Assembly: GCA_916613615.1 (NCBI GenBank)
Contig: OU744730.1
Span: 5,983,582-6,047,581 of the forward strand
Source: Steromphala cineraria
Lineage: Eukaryota > Mollusca > Gastropoda > Trochida > Trochidae
DNA: 64,000 nt
Direction: 5' to 3'
Shown: positions 33,490 through 46,640 of the stretch, one piece after another
How positions within the stretch are numbered: the stretch's first letter is position 1
Layout of the letters: each line of letters opens with the position of its first letter
The notes under the pieces: model-generated
Told to the model about the DNA's origin: nothing
Seen by the model: the letters and a program-made list of their open reading frames with translations, nothing else
Database searches by the model: none
Made by a program: the position numbers and the translations under genes

Positions 33490-33720
33490 AAAATTCAAAA
33501 GTAAGGTCCGGTTGTATGTCAGATACCTCAGTTTCCGATAGTATTAAATATAAATATATTACATATTCAGTAAACCTTAAAATTCGTTCTAGAAACATGA
33601 TATACGTACTAGAAACATGATATACTTCAGTTATCTGGATATCTGTAGACCGAAGACACAACCAATACACCTCATTTATAATACTTCACTTATTCATTGA
33701 TAATTCATGACATATAGAGA

Positions 33721-33862
33721 ATCTCACCCAAGTGTCTTCTGATATCAAATATATCAACACGAGTTGATTAAAGTTATAAATATCCGAGGCTTGCCGATGA
33801 TATTTTTACTTTAATCAACGAGTGTTGATATATTTGATATCAGAAGACACGAGGGTGAGATT
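33721..33862. mobile_element. Foldback element
   Basis: Long inverted repeat: the left arm runs from tctcacccaagtgtcttctg to caacacgagttgattaaagt, and the right arm is its inverse. The centre carries gaggcttgccgatgat. Related to 28,724 and, in layout, to 4,456. Confidence 0.8.
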
Positions 33863-33954
33863 TTATTTATCATCCAAATCATTTTTCAACAGTTATTAGC
33901 AAAAGAATGAACATATCTAAACACAAAACTGCCATTAGACTTCTTGAACAGTGA

Positions 33955-34095
33955 GGTCATTGCATTGTGACGTCATCAGCATTATGACGTCATAGCATTG
34001 TTACGCCATGAACTTTGTGACGCCATAGTATTGTCATCTGTGTTCTAAGTGATGCCAAAGATTTGTGATGTCATTTAACTGATGATGTAATAGGA
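33955..34095 (+). repeat. Degenerate short tandem repeat with CRE motifs
   Basis: Repeats of roughly 17-20 bp resembling gcattgtgacgtcat. Two are perfect CRE palindromes (tgacgtca) and others are tacgccat, gacgccat and gatgtcat variants. Confidence 0.55.
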
Positions 34096-34819
34096 TTATG
34101 ACGATTTGATTGTAGCAATATCTACAATGTAGATATCGCTTGTAGATATCGCTTGATCTCAGAAAAGCGATATCTACTGTGGTAGCCACTTTTGGATGAT
34201 AAATGTTCCTTACCTTAATTGATGATTGAGAATATTGAACAGAACATTGAAAAATAAAAAATATAGCAACAACATGTAAAGGTAACCTAAAAAAGGACGT
34301 GAAGGACGTCTGAAAAAAATTGAAAACCTCAGGAACTGTGATTGATTGCGAAAGAGCAATAGTTACATGAAGTCAGTGTGTAATCTTGTTTGAATGAATT
34401 ACAAACATTCTTGAAATTATGTGTTTGACAGGGTACTTCATACATACCAAACACATTTCATGCATAAACACACATCATTACATTTTAAGACCGGTCGCAT
34501 TAATGTTTAAACATTTTTTAATCAAATGAAAGAACTAATAAGTTGACACACGGCAAACATGTGAAAAACTATTATTCGGGATATAAAAACTCAGGAAGTC
34601 AATAGAATATTCAAATAAACATCACTTTGCTCAATCATTGCATTTCAATAATCTACTTTAGTTCAATTTGTTGTTAGCTTTTAATGACATTTTATAACTC
34701 TTGTCATATCTTGCTATCAATCAATTTATCATTTTTTATTGTATGAACATTACAACATCTTTTAAAACGTCAATGACAAAAATTATTACATTTGAACTTA
34801 CTTTTACGCTTCTGTATTT

Positions 34820-35220
34820 AATCAGTCACGTTCACAACCATGCTACTACTGATTCCAATATCTAAGAATGAAAGTGAATGGATTTGAGGGTTTTTTTTAG
34901 TAAATTATCTTTCAGAAATCAGTACTCGAAGCTTTCAATATGCCTCTGGCTAAAACAATTGAATCATTGTTCAAAGGGGTCGCTTATTTCAAAGCAAAGC
35001 ATCGACTTTCATGACATGACAGCAAGGTTGTCATCTATGCCAGTCTCATTTCCTCTAAAGATTAAAGTAAATATTCAGTATGTCCGGAAGCAGTTTTTGA
35101 ACTTTTAAGAACCCAGTAAGGGGAATTTGTCCAGTAATTCCAAATATCTTTTGTAGGTTATTTAATCTTGGCATTTACATTTTGAAGCTCATTTTATGAA
35201 ATAACTTCGGTAAAGGTAAA
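34820..35220 (+). repeat. Large inverted duplication, outer left segment (partner 57,915-58,290)
   Basis: Matches 58,290-57,915 in inverse. Landmarks are atgctactactgatt, aagcatcgactttcatgaca, atgccagtctcatttcctct and tcttttgtaggtta. Diverged but collinear. Confidence 0.7.
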
Positions 35221-35727
35221 CTAATAATGTGGACTTGATGTAATTCCTCTTAATGTCAACTGCAGCACACCAAACTTTTTTCCATAGCCTACTTATGTTT
35301 TTGCCAATATATTATCACGATTGCTTTCGGCATAGTAGCATTGTGAAATCAAGCAGTTAATATTGAGTTTTCTCTACAGAAGGAAGGATCCAATGTTATT
35401 TACCGTTATTATATATTTAAATCTCATAGATGAGAATTACAGTTATTGCATGTCATTGAAGTGAAAGGTCATTCTATTTATGATGTATTTAATAATAGTA
35501 ACGATAGTAATTAATAAGGAAATAATAATAATACATAACTAAGATAATTAATAAGATTTTCGAAAAATATGTCTTTCCATTACAAAATATTTCACACCTG
35601 ATCAACAGTTTTAAACATGTCATATTTGTTTTATTGTACCAAAGCAATGTTACTTTGCTAATGTTTTCGCAAAGAGTCTATATAGAATATTTAGAAAATT
35701 GTAACTTAAGAAAATCAGAAATAAGTA

Positions 35728-36786
35728 GGGCAAACTGACCGAGGTTCGGACACCACCCGAGGTCGCCCAAACTTCGGACACTTTTGATTAGGAGCTGACG
35801 CAATTATATTATTAGTTTCTGCAATCTATATGTTTCAAAATGTTTCTTTTCAATCTGTCTTGCTATATATTTCTTTCAAATAACATTTTATCATCTGACA
35901 TATGTATCAACGAAGTTTTAAAAATAAGGCCAATTTACCGATTCACGGAAGAAATTGGTCAAATATTTGTCTTTATGCAAATGTTTACTCAAAGTTGAGG
36001 AAATGTAGGGAGCGCCAAAACATCATAGATTATATTTATTTTGAAAGAGAAACTACTAGATAATCAAACTGTTATTGATATTGGCAATTTAAAGTGAATT
36101 AGGAAGAAAATATCGAGATTTTAAAAAATATATCAAAATGACCTTGGTTCGGACAGTTCTGACCATGGTTCGGACACTTATTAATTATCTTTATAGGAAT
36201 TTATAATATTACAAAATTGTCCACCAAATGATGTGGAAACAAAAAGATTCATTCAAGCGACATATATGAAAAAACATTTTACGTTGAAAACGTTTGGTTA
36301 GCTTGTAAAATGTTTTTGCGTCAGAGCTTGCAAATGCCATTGTGACGTCATCAAATTCAAACTACGAAAGCGGGAGTTGCCGGATATTTATCATAGGAAA
36401 GAATGCCGTGTGTAGTTAAAGTATTGATTCATGTTTGCGAAATAATGCAATGTTATTGTACATAGATGACTTAATACGTGTTTTGTGATAATAGGAATCA
36501 TTTAGATGAATATATTAAACCATTGTGTATAACGATCAAATAGGGTGATACCGTCCGAAGTTAGGGCACAACTGTCCGAACCTCGGGCGAGTTGCTATAT
36601 ATAACTAAAACCGTTATTTTCAGGTAATCTACAATCAAATTTGCAAATTTTGATAATAAACATGTCAATATGGCTATTAATAATAACAAAGTATGCTTAA
36701 AATAATTATCTTCAGATAATATTTGACAAAGCAATCATTGAAAATATTTTGATCGGAACACTGTCCGAACCCCGGTCAGTTTGCCC
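35728..36786. mobile_element. TIR element with TA target site, about 1.06 kb
   Basis: Ends gggcaaactgaccg and cggtcagtttgccc are inverted copies; the inverse similarity continues through ggttcggaca. A TA dinucleotide flanks both sides (35,726-35,727 and 36,787-36,788), as for Tc1/mariner-type insertions. Internal gttcggacac/gtccgaac motifs recur in both orientations. No open frame resembling a transposase, so non-autonomous. Confidence 0.75.
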
Positions 36787-36788
36787 TA

Positions 36789-39034
36789 ATATAAGCCCTA
36801 CTGTCTAATTGATAACGCCATTTTAAGTTAAACGTAAATACCAAATTCTAGTCTCCTTTATGAATCCTTGTAAACCTCAAATTGCGCACAAGCACAAGCA
36901 AGCGGTTTAATTTGCAATTGCCTTTTGTTAAAATTAATTAACCTGTAACAACAACACCGTTTGGATAAGAAAACACCTTTAGGACGTGAATTATAACACT
37001 TGCTTAAGAAATAGAGTTCACTGACTTCAAGTATTTCAATTGATCTTCTTTCAAAGTTGAAACGACTTATTGTTAAAAATTTGCTAGAAGGTTTAAAGTA
37101 AAAATACTCTAGTTTATATTTACTAATGTACTTACCTAGACATTGTCCTAACCAGAAAAAAGACTGGACGGCGGAATAATTGCATTTGGGATGACTTTAG
37201 GAAATGGGCACTAAGCAAATATGTATAGGTGTACGATTTACGTTTCGGGTTTCATTATTCAAAAGAAATATCATAGATGGAGTATATACAAAGATGGTGT
37301 ATGTTAAAGCTGCACTTGAGTGCTTTGTATGGTCGAGTAACAATACAACATCATTTTAATAACATAACAATTATTTAATTAATAATAATATTAATAATTA
37401 AATTTTTAATAATTTAATTAAATAACGACGGAAGGCAAACTTTAAGGTTTTGATTTCAAATTAACTCTCGGAATCTATCCTTTTTTAAATTATTTGTGTT
37501 ATTTCTGTATTTTATAAGTCGTGTCTTGTTTAAAGAATATAATAATCTATTAATGAGACATAATGGTAGGGTAAGCAACATTCCTTCTTGCAGTAATTAG
37601 AGTTTCATATTTTTCTCTGTACACGTTAATTAACCATGTTTTCATTTAGTGATAGTAAGCAGTAGAATAGCCAATGTTGACGAATAGTGGTGTCAAGATT
37701 GTTTGGTCGATGCTGGCGGCGTGATAGAATTAATGAGCCCTTTACCTCAAACGTTATCATATCCAGAAATATGTTTGAAGTAGCGTTGAGTCATGAATAA
37801 TCGCAGAAATATATTGTGATACTATGCAGAATAATAGCTCTGATGGGTGTTCATTCATATGACACATTACAACGTTTGTGTCATTCTCTACGGGATATGT
37901 CTACCCTTCATAAGTTTAAATGCTATTGTATATCATTAAGAGTCGTACATAACTGAGTAAAAGAAAGAACCATAAAACAATGTTTTTTGTTAAATATATC
38001 AAGTCATTGCAATCTTGCTTCTAAAGGAATACTCGATTGAATATTCTCATTAGGAAACATGAACTCTGTAAACAGATTTAAATCCAAAGAAGAAATTAGG
38101 GTAATGAATAACGCTTCTTTCTGGAAAAGAGTTTTATATCAATGTTGATGGAATAATAGTATTATACACTGCCCATAAATTCGGAACCAAGTGTATTGCG
38201 TACCCAGGTTTGAAAAAGGACTGGAAGGTCATTTTACCTACACCTTAAAACGCACCACAGAGGCATATCAAGTTAGGTTAGGTTTCCAAATGAAAAGGGT
38301 AAATCAGAAGATAGATAGTACATGTATATGCAAACACCAGATTCATAGTAAGTGCATGCTCATAACTAAAAAGGTGAAATCGACACTGGAATATGCTGGT
38401 AATATGGTTAACTACTTGAACTTATTGCACTAAAGGGCGTTAAGCCTTTAACTTACCTCAGTCAGTTATCCCCCCATTGTTCCTGTAGCTAACTTTAAAT
38501 GTGGTCAGCAGACCGAGTGTCCTGTTGGAACAAAGGTTGTGTCAATTAGACGTTTTCTTTCTACTTTACATGGTAAATATAAATCCAACTTTTAAAGCCA
38601 CTTCACGTGTATTTTGTTAAACATCAAGAGTGAAAGGGCAGGACATTTAAGAAAAAGAGCAGAGCGGAGATGAAAAAGGGCAAGGCCCTACGTAAATGCT
38701 AGAGGAAACACTGAACTGTTATTGATTCATCATCTTCTGGCAGTTGTGCCTGTAAACAAACAAAAACATGCATCCCTGTATTTACATCATTTTGTAACAT
38801 ATCTTCTAGGTATATCAAGTTATATTACAGCAGCGATGTTATTTTTCCAAAAATATAACTCTACAGCGTCACATATGAATAATGTTTTAACACAAACATG
38901 TTCGTTTAAGCTGTTATTCTAATGCAAAACCATTTATTGAATGTTCAAATTCATATACATATTAATGTGTTGGCTCGATTATATTAGAATGTATAAGATA
39001 GTGGAAATAATGCATACTTTGTAAACATATTTAG
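36789..39034. other. Non-coding AT-rich stretch
   Basis: No gene recognised. A very AT-rich low-complexity patch lies near 37,355-37,430. An 80-codon open frame at 38,191-38,433 matches nothing I know. Confidence 0.45.
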
Positions 39035-39260
39035 GTCTCCAATTCATCTTAGAAACATTTCGTGGTAATGGAGTCAGTACCAAAAGTAAATGGTCCCGAA
39101 GGCACATGTCGTGACTATGCTATGGTGGAAATAATTGATCATTGTCCTTTTTAACCCTCTCTCACGAGAATATTCTTGACACTAATATTACCAATAGCCC
39201 AGATACAGATAACAGAAACAATTAATCAAATTACACCAATGAGTCATTGTCATAAACTAC
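39035..39260 (-). repeat. Inverted duplication, right arm (partner 32,656-32,900)
   Basis: Inverse copy of 32,656-32,900, read on the minus strand. Confidence 0.7.
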
Positions 39261-40097
39261 TGTCCGTTAACCTTCAAACAATTCATATCATTCTAAAACT
39301 TTGTCAACAAAATTATCTTAAAAACGCCTTCAATGTTACACAAATAGATTCGATGCACAATAGGACCTAGTACATGCGTTTCCATTTGCATTACAAACTA
39401 CCATGTATTTTCTGTTTAAATGGAAAGACTTGTCTTAATCTACTGAAAACATGGGTTCAAATCTCAGATCTGACCTTTTAGAAATATATGTATTATTTCA
39501 ACTTTTGCATTCATATTTTACCTTTATATATTGCCCATATGGGTGGACGGACTCAGGGTAGAAGTATTCATGTATATCCCTAGGGAGTTACACCTTTTCC
39601 TGTGAACCAATCCAATTAAATGTTGACAAGTTGTTTTCCCTCATTCTTAACTTAACAAGTTCATTTTTTTCAATGTTGTTGCTAACTGCCAATTTTCACA
39701 TGTGCTGGTGCCAATGATGTTCGATGATGCAGTCAAATTGCCCAAAAGCATATAAACTATCGATCAACAATAACTTTGTCGTCGCATTAAGCTTTCTCTC
39801 GCGTAGAATGGTGACTTCAAATGAATTTCTGTTTGCACTTTTTATATATTGTTACCATAGGACGTCGCCCGTCTTTTGAAATTGAAATGACGTCTTGATT
39901 AAAAGAAAACCATGTTATACACCATTTACATTTAAGTTTAATTTTGTATTACACTTCGCAAGGGATATTTAATCGTGAGTAGGCATATCGGGGGTTAAGT
40001 GACAGCGCATTCTTATGAATTTGTGGTTCAATACTTGTGAGAACCTATATAAACCAATTGTTTTTAGGAATCTTAAATTAAATCATGGGGGCCATAT

Positions 40098-40238
40098 CAA
40101 TAATAACAAACTTGTGACGGGGAATGACAGATTATATTTCCCTCGTTATATTAATTGTATAATTATCTCACCAAGGCTTGAGAATTTCTGAGAATTAAGA
40201 TAATCTGTCAATCCCCATCGCTGGTAAGTTATTGTCTA
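40098..40238. mobile_element. Foldback-type MITE
   Basis: Inverted ends: aacttgtgacggggaatgac with gacagattat on the left, inverse ataatctgtcaatccccatc on the right. Short AT-rich centre. Confidence 0.65.
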
Positions 40239-40299
40239 AATAATTCATAATATTCATCAGATGCATAATGGTTAAAAATAAAATTTCATTAAAATTCTT

Positions 40300-42490
40300 T
40301 GCTTGGTGGTTGCTCAAACCTAAAAATAAAATGGACAGGCCAACTTTATTGTGCAATTGAATGAAAAACAACATTTTTTAACAAAAAATAAAATTGATTT
40401 TCTAGGCCCTTCTTTGAACTTGTTGCTTTAACAACTTAACACTCTTTAAAACATTGATCTTGGCATTAGCATCACCTCTCTCAATGAACAAAATACTTGT
40501 CTTATTTCAAAACCTTAACCACTTTTCAACCTCACTTTTAAGACATTTTACCTGTTTTTGCCACTTTGATGTCTGAATAGTATAGTCACGTCATGCATAT
40601 CATTCTATTTGGTTTCAAACTTCAATGGAGGGGTACCCCAAAACAGTTGATTAAGTTGATCTTGACATTAACTGTAGGTCAATTATTTTGGCTAATTTTT
40701 TTATTTCGGCTGCGGACATCTTCAAGTTTGTGACAGATACATATTTGTTTTAGAGTTTTGCAGCATTGAGCTTCTGTCAGAAGCGTTTGTATTCAAACAT
40801 AAGTTTCCGAATTATATACCATTAAAATGCAACCACTCGACCTTTCAAACTAATCAGAACAACATCCCGGCAATACACATCTTTGTTTTGAAAACTCAAC
40901 GTGCTGGGACTGTGTCTTGTCACATAGTTGCTAGCATAGTTTATTACATGTATCGGATAATGGCAGGGCACTTTGACCAAGAAGCCCCTACCAGACAAGT
41001 CGAGGACATTCTCGAGAACAAGCGTCCCTGCAAAGTTAACAGGGAAGTACATGTATAACTGGGATGTAATGTTGTATTGGTGTTTTGGGAGTTTAACATA
41101 GAATATAATGCTACTTTGAATACAATGATAACCTGCATTTACATTTTATATCCGATAGGACAACGTTTTAATATCCCTTGTGTGTAATTTAGAAAATGAT
41201 ATTATCAGAGATATCAAATTGAATTTATGTAATACATTTGCTCAAGTTGTTTTGCTCTTGGATTAGAAGAACAGTTTTTTCTTATGACCATGCCCTCTTC
41301 AAGGCCTAGCATTTGCCTTTGAACATGTTAAGCTTTCATTTCTACCTTTAGGGGAAATTTGTCTGACAGAGATGTCATCCTTACCTTGAAGCTGTCATCT
41401 GCTTGTGAGAGATGATAACTTTCATCTGTGATTGTCAATTGTTTTAGCTTGAGGCTGCATATGATTAATGTTGCGATTATTGAGATCTGTTATTATAAAG
41501 TAGTTTACACCATATTAATGAAAAAGATCCTCAAAATATGCATTACATTTGCATCGACTGCCAGCGACAACATACCATATGACTTCAGGAAAGGTGTTTT
41601 AAATTTGAATCTCCTTATAGCAGTTGAAATATGTTGAAAACCTGCTTTAATGCTCCTAGATGATACATACCTTGATGTCCTCTGTATGTATATATGGTTG
41701 ATCTGGCTGTTGGTGACTTGTCGGTTTTAATGTTAACATCAGCACATCTTGATTAGTGCAATGATACTTTATTTTCACATACACATGTAATTTATATTAT
41801 GTGTTTTCGGCTAATTGCAAAATATCAGGCTTAACACAGTCAATATTGCTTTAAAAGTCACTTCGTGATTCAATTTATTGTTGATTTACTTAATACCATA
41901 TGGAGTGCTATTATTTCAATCATTTGAATTAGCTATTCCCAAAAGACAAATCATATTTGAGGGTTCAAACTTGTTTTTTGTCAAAATCTAAAAGAGACTT
42001 GTACATATGCAGAAGCCGAGATCACACATCCCGTTTTTATTGATACAGCTGGTCAGGCTTCCCATGAACTTCCATCAACTCAAATGGTCACATTGATGGC
42101 TTTAAATAAGTTTCCAAAATGAAGCTCGACTATTTAACATATTTCATTAAGAAGTTTTCGATCATAAATTCGAATTAATACCTACATATTTTGCTGTACA
42201 AACCAGAATATCTTTAAAATAATATTTTCAGCAACTGTCCGTAATTGTTGATAAAAGCAGAATTTAATGAAGCTATGCAAATGTTATTTCAACAACTCAC
42301 CTATTTCAGCTATTGCAAAATCACGCTTCCAGATCTGTAACCGTAAAGTAAAGATTAGGTTGAAGGGTGTGATACAAATGTACCTTATCACAATGGTGTA
42401 CGTTTTTTGCCTAAATAACCACACAACATGCACATTACAAAAGGAAGATGAAGAGAATGTTGAGACTTTTCTGCACCCAATGTTGAAACT
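40300..42490 (+). repeat. Large inverted duplication, inner left arm (partner 54,980-57,340)
   Basis: At least seven landmark blocks match the right arm in inverse and in collinear order: 40,300-40,420, 40,425-40,540, 40,970-41,040, 41,240-41,480, 41,960-42,030, 42,140-42,290 and 42,450-42,485. No coding content was recognised in either arm. Confidence 0.75.
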
Positions 42491-42803
42491 TTCCCTTTAT
42501 AGTTTGCTTCAATGACTCTAAGAAAATGTTATTAGACGGTTCTTACATGTCGGTTCTTACATGTCGGTGCGCATTGCTGTAACTTGGGAAGACAATGTGA
42601 CGGTAAGTGAAATGCTATTGTCTACGAAGTGTATTTACGGGAAAATGAGTAATTTTAACATTAGGGTGTCTTCATTATTAACTGACAGGCGAAGGGAAGT
42701 ACACATTACAGTTCAATCACTAAGATATTCAATTACAAATATTACAACACGTATTCTCAAACTTATAAAAACAAAAATTGATAATTGTTCAAAGAATACT
42801 TAA

Positions 42804-43155
42804 AGGGGCAGTAGCACGTTTTTTGACAATTTTATATTTTCAATGTTTCACTGATAACTATAAGTTAATGCTAAATGTATTACTTTGATAGTATCATAAA
42901 TCTCATAACACAAACCAATCATCCGTAAGTATGAAAGTATGAGGATTCACATAAAATCCATTGGCAGCCATTTTTGTGTGAACACCTTTAATTCATTTTG
43001 TGTAAGAAAAGGAATCGCATGGCTTAACTTTACATTGTATATTTGATTTATTACTGCTCCATTTAGTTTTTATACATTGTCTAAAGATTGGAACCATTTA
43101 TTTTCATTTTCCTGACATCACCTTATATTCCCCCTAAAAACGTGCTACTGCCCCT
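42804..43155 (+). mobile_element. TTAA-type MITE, copy beside the piggyBac element
   Basis: 352 bp, ends aggggcagtagcacg and cgtgctactgcccct, TTAA on both sides (42,800-42,803 and 43,156-43,159). The piggyBac insertion site TTAA lies only 11 bp further right. Confidence 0.85.
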
Positions 43156-43479
43156 TTAAAAGATCTTTAACCCTTACGATGCGGGGAGCGGTATATTTCC
43201 GTGCCAAATATAAACTGGCGCGCAAGCCCTCTAGGCGAAATCCGGAGTCCGGACTCTAACTTTCACGAGAAGGCAAAAATTTACTGCAAGCAGTTTTGGC
43301 GGCTCCCGGATTGCTCGTAATTATTTTCCGCGCCTCGCTAAACGCCGTTGTTTTATGAAAATTGGTTTAACTGGCGCAGACAGCGAGCCCCGTGAAAACA
43401 TGTATTTTCTCTGTTGAATTGTTGACAAAAAGCAGACAAAATGTGTTCTTTCGCGCTTGATATTTCACTAACCAAGTGG

Positions 43480-45045
43480 CGCGCTCTAACACATGATATA
43501 TCGATGGAAAGAGAATAAAATTGTCTTCAATTTGGTGTATAATTTGTATATGCGCAGTTGCAAATAATTGTACTATAAAGGCCGTAAAAGGCCGCAAAAG
43601 CAGACAAAATGTGTTCTTTCGCGCTTGATATTTCACTAACCAAGTGGCGCGCTCTACCACATGATATATCGATGGAAAGAGAATAAAATTGTCTTCAATT
43701 TGGTGTATAATTTGTATATGCGCAGTTTTCAAATAATTGTACTAAAAAATATTTCAAAATGTGTTCTTTCGCGCTTGATATTTCACTAACCAAGTGGCGC
43801 GCTCTACCACATGATATATCGATGGAAAGAGAATAAAATTGTCTTCAATTTGGTGTATAATTTGCATATGCGCAGTTTCAAATAATTGCACTATAAAGGC
43901 CGCAAAATGCCGCAAAAGGCCGCAAAAACAGCCAAAATGTGTTCTTTCGCGCTTGATATTTCACTAACCAAGTGGCGCGCTCTACCACATGATATATCGA
44001 TGGAAAGAGAATAAAATTGTCTTCAATTTGGTGTATAATTTGTATATGCGCAGTTGCAAATAATTGTACTATAAAGGCCGTAAAAGGCCGCAAAAGCAGA
44101 CAAAATGTGTTCTTTCGCGCTTGATATTTCACTAACCAAGTGGCGCGCTCTACCACATGATATATCGATGGAAAGAGAATAAAATTGTCTTCAATTTGGT
44201 GTATAATTTGTATATGCGCAGTTTTCAAATAATTGTACTAAAAAATATTTCAAAATGTGTTCTTTCGCGCTTGATATTTCACTAACCAAGTGGCGCGCTC
44301 TACCACATGATATATCGATGGAAAGAGAATAAAATTGTCTTCAATTTGGTGTATAATTTGCATATGCGCAGTTTCAAATAATTGCACTATAAAGGCCACA
44401 AAAGGCCGCAAAAGGCCGCAAAAGCAGACAAAATGTGTTGTTTCACGCTCGATATTTCACTAACCAAGTGGCGCGCTCTACCACATGATATATCGATGGA
44501 AAGAGAATAAAATTGTCTTCAATTTGGTGTATAATTTGTATATGCGCAGTTGCAAATAATTGCACTATAAAGGCCGCAAAAAGCCGCAAAAGCAAACAAA
44601 ATGTGTTCTTTCGCGCTCGATATTTCACTAACCAAGTGGCGCGCTCTACCACATGATATATCGATGGAAAGAGAATAAAATTGTCTTCAATTTGGTGTAT
44701 AATTTGTATATGCGCAGTTGCAAATAATTGTACTAAAAATATTTAAAAGTTTTCGACTTTCGTGCATGATATTTCAATAACAAATTGGCGCGCTATAAAA
44801 CATGATATATCGATGGAAAGAGAATAAAATTGTCTTCAATTTGGTGTATAATTTGTATATGCGCAGTTGCAAATAATTGTACTATGAAGGCCGCAAAAAA
44901 AAAGCTTTTGCGCTTGATATTTTACTAACCAAGTGGCGCGCTATAAAGCAAGATATATCGATGGAAAGAGAATAAAAGTGCCATCATTTTGGTATATGAT
45001 ATGTATATGCGCAAAGAGAAATAAAGATGCAAGAAGCCCCGCAAA
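43480..45045 (+). repeat. Left-arm satellite of the piggyBac element, 10 units in a three-unit higher-order pattern
   Basis: The motif tcgatggaaagagaataaaa recurs at about 43,501, 43,669, 43,819, 43,998, 44,165, 44,315, 44,493, 44,661, 44,808 and 44,958. Spacings are 168, 150, 179, 167, 150, 178, 168, 147, 150: a 168/150/179 triplet of about 497 bp that is repeated, then decays toward the inside. Each unit also has ttcactaaccaagtggcgcg and aattgtcttcaatttggtgt. Open frames here are by-products of the repeat. Confidence 0.92.
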
Positions 45046-45059
45046 ATGTGTGTAGGTCT

Positions 45060-46330
45060 TTTTGACATAAAACATTTTTTCCGGTTTTTAGTCATGACGT
45101 AATGGGAAACTTGTCCCATTACCAAACTTACATGATCGGGTTGCGATGACGTCAGAGGTTCCGAACCACTTCCGGGCATCGAAATTTTTTTCCGGGTCTC
45201 GGCATGAGGTAATGGGAACGTTTTCCCATGACGAAAGGGACGTCCGAGTGTTCTGACCACTTCCGGCCATCGGAAATTTTGTCCCGGGTCTCGCCATGAT
45301 GTAATGGGAAAGTTGTCCCATGACCACATTCACACTATCGGGTTTTGAGCACGATCGTGCTTTTGTTCTACTTTTCCGAGACCACCCGGCGGTATGGGCT
45401 TTTTTTGGGCCACTTTCACTCTCGGGTTATGACGAAGGCCGGAGATTTTGACCACTTCCGAGCTTCGCCGTGAGGTATGGACTTTTTTCCCATGAAAAAT
45501 CGAGCGTACTCGGAGTTTTCTTTCGAGGATTTTCAATATTTTTAGTGCGGGCCTCGCCACGAGACATGGTACAAATTTACCCTTAGCCCCCAAAGCTAAA
45601 AACTGTCGAAGCGAAAGTTTGCTTCCAGTTCTGCCTAAAAAGTTATAACTCGGAAACAGAAATATTGTCATGATCGAGACGCTTTTTCCGACTGTAGTCG
45701 TTTTCGTGAGAAAAATTTCCCACTAAATTTCGGCTGCACTCGGGTTTTTTAGAACTGCGTGAACATTTTTGTTTGTGATGCCATTTGCTGAAACTGCACA
45801 TGTCCAAACTTTGAGTGTCAATGTCTACCCTTTCACGTCCCTGGAAGAAAGGAGAAGTTACTAATTATTGAAATATTTACATAAAACCGTTTTCGTCAAT
45901 AACAAAATAAAAAAAATTTATTTGTGAAAAGTGACTTATTGGAGAGGTGGAAAAGTCGGGGCTCTATCTGCGGTATAAATGTTGTTGACGCGAAGCAATC
46001 GGTTTTTGACTTATTCAACTTTTTCGGAGACCGAGAATTTTCTCCCGAGAGGGACGGAACGTTTGTGGGAATTTTTCCCATGAAAAATCGAGGGTGCTCG
46101 GAACATTCATTCGAGAATTTTCACTATTTCTAGTGCGGGCCTCGCCGCAAACCATGGGAAAAATTGACCCTTAGCACCCAAACTTTCAAAATCAATATCA
46201 TGTTTAGTGAAATTCAAAAACTATTTTCGGTGTTATTCCGAGGTCTGAAACATTTTCCTTATATGTCGGGCGAGGTCCTTCCATTCGAGAACAACCAATT
46301 TCATGGGCAACGTTGCCCAGTGCCTCGGAT
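45060..46330 (+). repeat. piggyBac left arm, mixed degenerate repeats
   Basis: First, three units of roughly 90-110 bp with taatgggaa and ttgtcccat-type pairs and gaccacttccg (45,077-45,300). Then two copies, about 580 bp apart, of a block with cccatgaaaaatcgag and agtgcgggcctcgcc (near 45,490-45,600 and 46,075-46,180). No gene recognised; the open frames look incidental. Confidence 0.65.
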
Positions 46331-46349
46331 TTCAGAACACAAAGTCCGA

Positions 46350-46640
46350 GAGATTGCTTTCGCGCTTGATATTTCACTAACCAAGCGGCGCGCTCTAACA
46401 CATGAGATATCGTTGGAAAGAGGATGAAATTGCCTTCATTTTGGCATATCATTTGTATGTCCGCCCATGCAAATAATTATACTATAAAGGCCGCAAAAGT
46501 ATGTACTTTCGCGCTTGATATTTCACTAACCAAGCGGCGCGCTCTAACACACGATATATCGTTGGAAAGAGAATAAAAGTGCCATCATTTTGGTATATCA
46601 TATGTATATGCGCAAAGAGAAATAAAGATGCAAGAAGCCC
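46350..46640 (+). repeat. Two extra satellite units near the transposase
   Basis: Two units of the left-arm family (cactaaccaagcggcgcgct, cgttggaaagag) at about 46,350-46,500 and 46,510-46,640. The second is nearly identical to the innermost unit of the main array (ccatcattttggtatat, gatgcaagaagccccgc). Confidence 0.8.

Noticed and set aside
38191..38433. An 80-codon open frame as a small gene
   Set aside because: No similarity, no promoter or splice context, and the length is common by chance in this sequence.
43367..44652. Repeated minus-strand open frames of 69-121 codons in the piggyBac left arm
   Set aside because: They follow the satellite period exactly and match no family; frames appear because unit lengths are sometimes multiples of three.
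44925..45671. Overlapping minus-strand frames of 81-134 codons next to the left array
   Set aside because: They cover degenerate repeats with no recognisable protein motif and no splice support.
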